This document shows, piece after piece, positions 5,978 to 8,405 of a stretch of 8,405 nt of DNA (the first letter of the stretch is position 1; each line of letters begins with the position of its first letter). Where the stretch lies: the NCBI GenBank assembly GCA_943324925.2, contig CALPNL020000082.1, forward strand, positions 1 to 8,405. The letters are read 5' to 3'. This DNA comes from Chitinophaga pinensis (lineage in GTDB: Bacteria; Bacteroidota; Bacteroidia; Flavobacteriales; Flavobacteriaceae). Made by a program: the position numbers and the translations under genes. The notes under the pieces were generated by a model. That model was not told where the DNA came from. It ran no database searches and worked only from the letters and a program-made list of their open reading frames with translations.

Positions 5978-7255
5978 TTAATAACCGTACTTATCTTTCC
6001 AACGGTTTTTTAAGAATTCACGCGTGCCATTTTCTCTAGCATTTTCGCCTGGATTATAAATTTTGGTTTCTGAAATGGCTTCAGGTAAAAACTCTTGTTC
6101 TGCAAAATTATTAGCGTAATCGTGGGAATATTTATAGTCTTCGCCATAACCCAATTCCTTCATTAATTTCGTCGGGGCATTTCGCAAATGAATTGGAACT
6201 GGCAAATCTCCAGTTTGTTTTACTATTTGCTGCGCCTCATTTATAGCCATATAACTTGCGTTACTTTTTGGAGAGGTAGCTAAATAAATAGCGCATTGGC
6301 TTAATAAAATTCTACTTTCTGGATAGCCAATAGTGGATACAGCTTGAAAAGTATTGTTGGCCATAATGAACGCCGTAGGATTTGCATTTCCAATATCCTC
6401 ACTTGATAATATCAACATTCTGCGAGCAATAAATTTAACGTCTTCACCGCCTTCAATCATTCTTGCTAGCCAATATACTGCACCATTAGGGTCGCTTCCT
6501 CGAATGGATTTAATAAAAGCCGAAACAATATCATAATGTTGTTCGCCAGTTTTGTCATATAAAACCGTGTTTTGCTGAACTAATTGAAGTACTTTTTCAT
6601 TGGTAATGATAATTTCTTCCTCATTGGAAGCGTTTACAACCAGTTCAAATATATTTAAAAGCTTTCGACCATCGCCGCCTGAAAGCCTAATTATTGCTTC
6701 CGTTTCCTGCAAAACAATATTCTTTAATTTCAAAAAGCGGTCTTCATTAATTGCTCGATTCAATAAACTTTCCAAATCTGATTTTGAGAAGGCATTCAAA
6801 ATATAAACTTGGCTTCTTGATAATAAAGCCGGAATCACTTCGAAACTTGGATTTTCCGTAGTGGCTCCAATCAAAGTAATCCAGCCTTTTTCAACGGCAG
6901 CTAATAGGGAATCTTGTTGTGATTTGCTGAATCTATGAATCTCATCAATAAATAAAATAGGGTTTTTTGTTGTGAACAACCCTCCACTCTGTTTTGCTTT
7001 ATCGATCACTTCTCGAATCGCTGCCACCCCAGAATTGATCGCGCTTAATTCATAAAATGGCCTTTTAGATTCTTGAGCAATTATTTGTGCCAGAGTAGTT
7101 TTCCCTGTACCTGGAGGTCCCCACAAAATCAAAGAAGGAATAATTCCTTTTTCGATTTGCTGTGTTAGCGAACCATTTGGCCCCACCAAGTGCAATTGAC
7201 TTATATAGTCGGATAATTTTTGTGGACGAATTCGCTCTGCTAATGGTGCTTCCAT
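5978..7255 (-). CDS. rarA: Replication-associated recombination protein A (RarA/MgsA AAA+ ATPase)
   Basis: RarA is a clamp-loader-like AAA+ ATPase that acts at stalled or gapped replication forks and is related to eukaryotic WRNIP1/Mgs1. This 425-residue protein is of the usual length. It opens with PLAERIRPQKLSDYISQLHLVG (from residue 4), has Walker A GPPGTGKT (46-53), Walker B LFIDEIHRF (101-109), sensor 1 in GATTENPSF (130-138), the arginine finger Arg147 in LLSRS and sensor 2 in GGDGRKLLN (193-201). The C-terminal half is the MgsA tetramerisation and lid domain, with YDIVSAFIKSIRGSDPNGAV from 241, the RRMLILSSEDIGNA block (278-291) and the LPVPIHLRNAPTKLM block (351-365). All catalytic residues are intact. 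It is a single leftward gene, divergent from the rhomboid gene and convergent with the secreted-protein gene. The start at 7255 fits the family N terminus. Confidence 0.96.
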   Translation of the reverse strand: MEAPLAERIRPQKLSDYISQLHLVGPNGSLTQQIEKGIIPSLILWGPPGTGKTTLAQIIAQESKRPFYELSAINSGVAAIREVIDKAKQSGGLFTTKNPILFIDEIHRFSKSQQDSLLAAVEKGWITLIGATTENPSFEVIPALLSRSQVYILNAFSKSDLESLLNRAINEDRFLKLKNIVLQETEAIIRLSGGDGRKLLNIFELVVNASNEEEIIITNEKVLQLVQQNTVLYDKTGEQHYDIVSAFIKSIRGSDPNGAVYWLARMIEGGEDVKFIARRMLILSSEDIGNANPTAFIMANNTFQAVSTIGYPESRILLSQCAIYLATSPKSNASYMAINEAQQIVKQTGDLPVPIHLRNAPTKLMKELGYGEDYKYSHDYANNFAEQEFLPEAISETKIYNPGENARENGTREFLKNRWKDKYGY

Positions 7256-7275
7256 GTTAATTTTAAAAATGCTTT

Positions 7276-7324
7276 AATTTGGGAATGAGATAATTTGGAG
7301 ATTTGAAAATTGAATTTTTTTGAA
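7276..7324 (+). repeat. Degenerate AATTTG-type short tandem units
   Basis: Three imperfect units start with AATT at a spacing of 16 bases: AATTTGGGAATGAGAT (7276-7291), AATTTGGAGATTTGAA (7292-7307) and a more diverged unit from 7308. They lie within the leader of rarA, read on the opposite strand. Their form recalls AATTTGxAxATxTG-like intergenic sequence that I believe recurs in Flavobacterium genomes, but I cannot count copies here. Confidence 0.4.
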
Positions 7325-7355
7325 TACAAAACAAGATATTCTGATGAACGTTTTA

Positions 7356-7363
7356 CAAATATA
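7356..7363 (-). promoter_or_regulatory. Candidate -7 promoter element for rarA
   Basis: On the minus strand this reads TATATTTG, a match to the Bacteroidetes TAnnTTTG box. Transcription starting just downstream would give a leader of roughly 95 bases that includes the short repeat units at 7276-7324. A -33 TTG at the normal spacing is not visible. The nearest minus-strand TTTG is at 7397-7394, about 30 bases away. Confidence 0.35.
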
Positions 7364-7388
7364 ATTATATTAAATCATTTTTGGTTAT

Positions 7389-7420
7389 GCTTCCAAATTT
7401 TCAAATTGCTACTTCAAATT
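7389..7420 (-). repeat. Degenerate AATTTG-type short units, opposite orientation
   Basis: On the minus strand two units follow one another: AATTTGAAGTAGC (7420-7408), then AATTTGAAAATTTGGAAGC (7407-7389). They share AATTTGAA and the terminal AGC. The 11-base core ATTTGAAAATT here (minus strand 7406-7396) is an exact inverted copy of plus-strand 7301-7311. The two repeat blocks therefore face each other across about 85 bases between rarA and the rhomboid gene. Confidence 0.4.
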
Positions 7421-7453
7421 TTATGACAAAATAGCACTTTATTTTTTTGGTTT

Positions 7454-7461
7454 TATTTTTG
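7454..7461 (+). promoter_or_regulatory. Candidate -7 promoter element for the rhomboid gene
   Basis: TATTTTTG matches TAnnTTTG and is identical to the box upstream of the TPR gene. It ends 34 bases before the ATG at 7496, almost the same distance as there (33 bases). No -33 TTG at normal spacing is evident. Confidence 0.45.
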
Positions 7462-7495
7462 ATTAGTTTGAAAAGAATTTCAACAAAATAACCTT

Positions 7496-8248
7496 ATGAG
7501 CGAAAGCCATTTTAAATTCACACCCTCTGTTATACAAATTCCATTTTTATTGGTTTTAGCATTGTGGATTCTATTTTGGGTTGACATTCGTTTTCATTTT
7601 AATTTTAATCAATTCGGAATTTATCCCAGAACTTTCTCAGGATTAATAGGTATTGTTTGCGCCCCTTTCCTTCATGGAAATATAGAACACCTTTATAATA
7701 ATTCCATTCCGTTGCTACTATTATTGTCGGCTTTGCGGTATTTCTATCGGGATATATTTTTTAAAATTTTAGTGAATGGCATTCTATTTTCGGGTTTAAT
7801 AACTTGGGTAATCGGCCGAGAATCCATACATATCGGTGCTAGTTCCTTAATTTACGTTTTAGCAAGTTTTATTTTCTTTAAGGGAATTAGGTCTAAGTAT
7901 TATCGTTTAGTAGCGCTTTCACTTCTTGTAGTTTTAGTTTATGGAAGTATGGTTTGGTATATTTTTCCAAATATAAAAGAGGGGATTTCTTGGGAAGGAC
8001 ATCTTGCGGGACTAATTACAGGCTTCGTTTTTGCTTTAATTTATAAAACACCTGAATATAAAAAACATATTAAATTTGATTGGGAACACCCTGATTACAA
8101 CCCGGCTGAAGATAAATTTATGCAGCGATTTGATGATAATGGCAATTTTGTAAATCTTCCTGTTATTGAAGAAGATTCTGAAAACCATTCCTATTATAAT
8201 TCTAGTCATTCGGTAAACTACGAATTCAAAGAAAAAAAAATGGATTAA
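7496..8248 (+). CDS. Rhomboid family intramembrane serine protease
   Basis: This 250-residue inner-membrane protein has about six hydrophobic segments: roughly 13-30, 48-60, 70-82, 90-106, 113-130 and 136-156, followed by a last one at 168-184. The rhomboid signatures are present: HGNIEHLYNNS (60-70), with His65 and Asn69 matching the HxxxN oxyanion motif; GASS (114-117), with catalytic Ser116; and EGHLAG (167-172), with catalytic His169 in the last membrane helix. The Ser-His dyad is therefore intact and the protein should cut membrane proteins within the bilayer; its substrates are unknown. After the last helix is a hydrophilic, acidic tail of about 65 residues (FDWEHPDYNPAED, then RFDDNGNFVN, then an Asn/Ser/Tyr-rich end), presumably cytoplasmic. 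The final codons (KKMD-stop) lie in the terminator hairpin of the opposing gene. It is monocistronic as far as visible. Confidence 0.93.
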   Translation: MSESHFKFTPSVIQIPFLLVLALWILFWVDIRFHFNFNQFGIYPRTFSGLIGIVCAPFLHGNIEHLYNNSIPLLLLLSALRYFYRDIFFKILVNGILFSGLITWVIGRESIHIGASSLIYVLASFIFFKGIRSKYYRLVALSLLVVLVYGSMVWYIFPNIKEGISWEGHLAGLITGFVFALIYKTPEYKKHIKFDWEHPDYNPAEDKFMQRFDDNGNFVNLPVIEEDSENHSYYNSSHSVNYEFKEKKMD

Positions 8249-8268
8249 ATCCTTCGCCTTAATCCATT
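8231..8268 (-). terminator. Rho-independent terminator of the methyltransferase gene, overlapping the rhomboid 3' end
   Basis: A perfect 10-base inverted repeat, AATGGATTAA (8239-8248) and TTAATCCATT (8259-8268), encloses a 10-base loop. Read leftward, the stem is followed by a run of nine T (complement of the A tract 8232-8240), the standard layout of an intrinsic terminator. The stem is AT-rich and so only moderately stable. The left arm contains the last codons and stop (TAA, 8246-8248) of the rhomboid gene. Read rightward, the stem is not followed by a T run, so its effect on rhomboid transcripts is less certain. Confidence 0.7.
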
Positions 8269-8288
8269 AATTAAATTATATTTAATTA
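8268..8288. repeat. A/T-only palindrome between convergent gene ends
   Basis: TAATTAAAT (8268-8276) and ATTTAATTA (8280-8288) are exact reverse complements around a 3-base loop. The right arm contains the stop codon of the methyltransferase gene. It directly adjoins the terminator hairpin. It is made only of A and T, so it may be weak or a chance result of composition. Confidence 0.35.
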
Positions 8289-8405
8289 TTGTCTTTGTCG
8301 TACCGCTTCATATAAAAAAGCACCGCAAGCTACCGATACATTCAAGGAACCTATTGTTCCGAACATAGGTAATTTTGCTTTTTCATCTATAATTTTTAAT
8401 ACTGA
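8286..8405 (-). CDS. SpoU/TrmH-family RNA 2'-O-methyltransferase (RlmB-like), C-terminal part (cut by window edge)
   Basis: Only the last 39 residues are in the window. They read SVLKIIDEKAKLPMFGTIGS and continue with LNVSVACGAFLYEAVRQRQ before a TAA at 8288-8286. The block GSLNVSVACGAFLYEA is the third conserved SpoU/TrmH motif, which forms part of the C-terminal knot that binds S-adenosylmethionine. Such enzymes methylate ribose 2'-OH groups in rRNA or tRNA. The ending is typical of RlmB-like proteins (23S rRNA guanosine 2251 in E. coli), but with so little sequence the exact RNA target stays open. It converges on the rhomboid gene, with 37 bases between the stop codons filled by two hairpins. 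Confidence 0.87.
   Translation of the reverse strand, partial: SVLKIIDEKAKLPMFGTIGSLNVSVACGAFLYEAVRQRQ

Noticed and set aside
7276..7420. CRISPR array or transposon ends in the repeat-bearing gap
   Set aside because: The units are degenerate, have no uniform spacers, and no transposase, target duplication or cas gene is nearby.
7463..7470. TTAGTTTG as a second -7 box before the rhomboid gene
   Set aside because: It misses the conserved A at position 2, and the full match TATTTTTG lies just upstream.
1..8405. tRNA, rRNA, riboswitch, prophage or defence genes
   Set aside because: Nearly all of the sequence is accounted for by recognisable housekeeping genes, and the gaps contain no clover-leaf or conserved aptamer-like pattern that I can see.

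Overview
The window looks like ordinary chromosomal DNA from a member of the Flavobacteriaceae, most likely Flavobacterium or a close relative. It is strongly AT-rich. Genes lack obvious Shine-Dalgarno sequences and start in A/T-rich leaders. Two leaders carry a Bacteroidetes-type -7 box (TATTTTTG, fitting TAnnTTTG). Signal peptides end in the N-S-Q / F-S-Q pattern common in Flavobacteria. Every protein I recognise has the form I associate with Bacteroidetes. This assignment rests on reading, not on a database search.

Layout. Positions 1-1510 hold a leftward cluster in the order SDR oxidoreductase, SprT-like metalloprotease, mannose-1-phosphate guanylyltransferase (cut by the left edge), with gaps of 12 and 3 bases. 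A 165-base divergent intergenic region (1511-1675) separates it from a rightward run of five genes (1676-5956): an exported TPR protein, a Mur-ligase-family enzyme (Mpl type, peptidoglycan recycling), RadC, a YjjG-type HAD nucleotidase and a secreted protein of unknown function. Their gaps are 22, 52, 25 and 3 bases. This run meets the leftward rarA gene (5978-7255) tail to tail, with only 21 bases between and no clear terminator. A 240-base divergent region (7256-7495) follows. It carries degenerate AATTTG-type repeats in opposite orientations and candidate -7 boxes for both flanking genes. A rightward rhomboid protease gene (7496-8248) then converges on the 3' end of a leftward SpoU/TrmH-family rRNA methyltransferase gene that runs off the right edge. 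A terminator hairpin for that methyltransferase overlaps the last codons of the rhomboid gene.

How the genes fit together. Most are housekeeping: cell-wall recycling (mpl), nucleotide clean-up (yjjG type), replication-fork maintenance (rarA), RNA modification (trmH/rlmB type), sugar-nucleotide supply (GDP-mannose) and membrane proteolysis (rhomboid). I see no mobile element, CRISPR array, phage gene, toxin-antitoxin pair or defence island, and no convincing new multi-gene system. The points most worth a second look are the secreted unknown protein coupled to the nucleotidase gene, the exported TPR protein next to mpl, the TTG start of the sprT-like gene, the intergenic repeats upstream of rarA and the rhomboid gene, and the terminator shared with a coding end.
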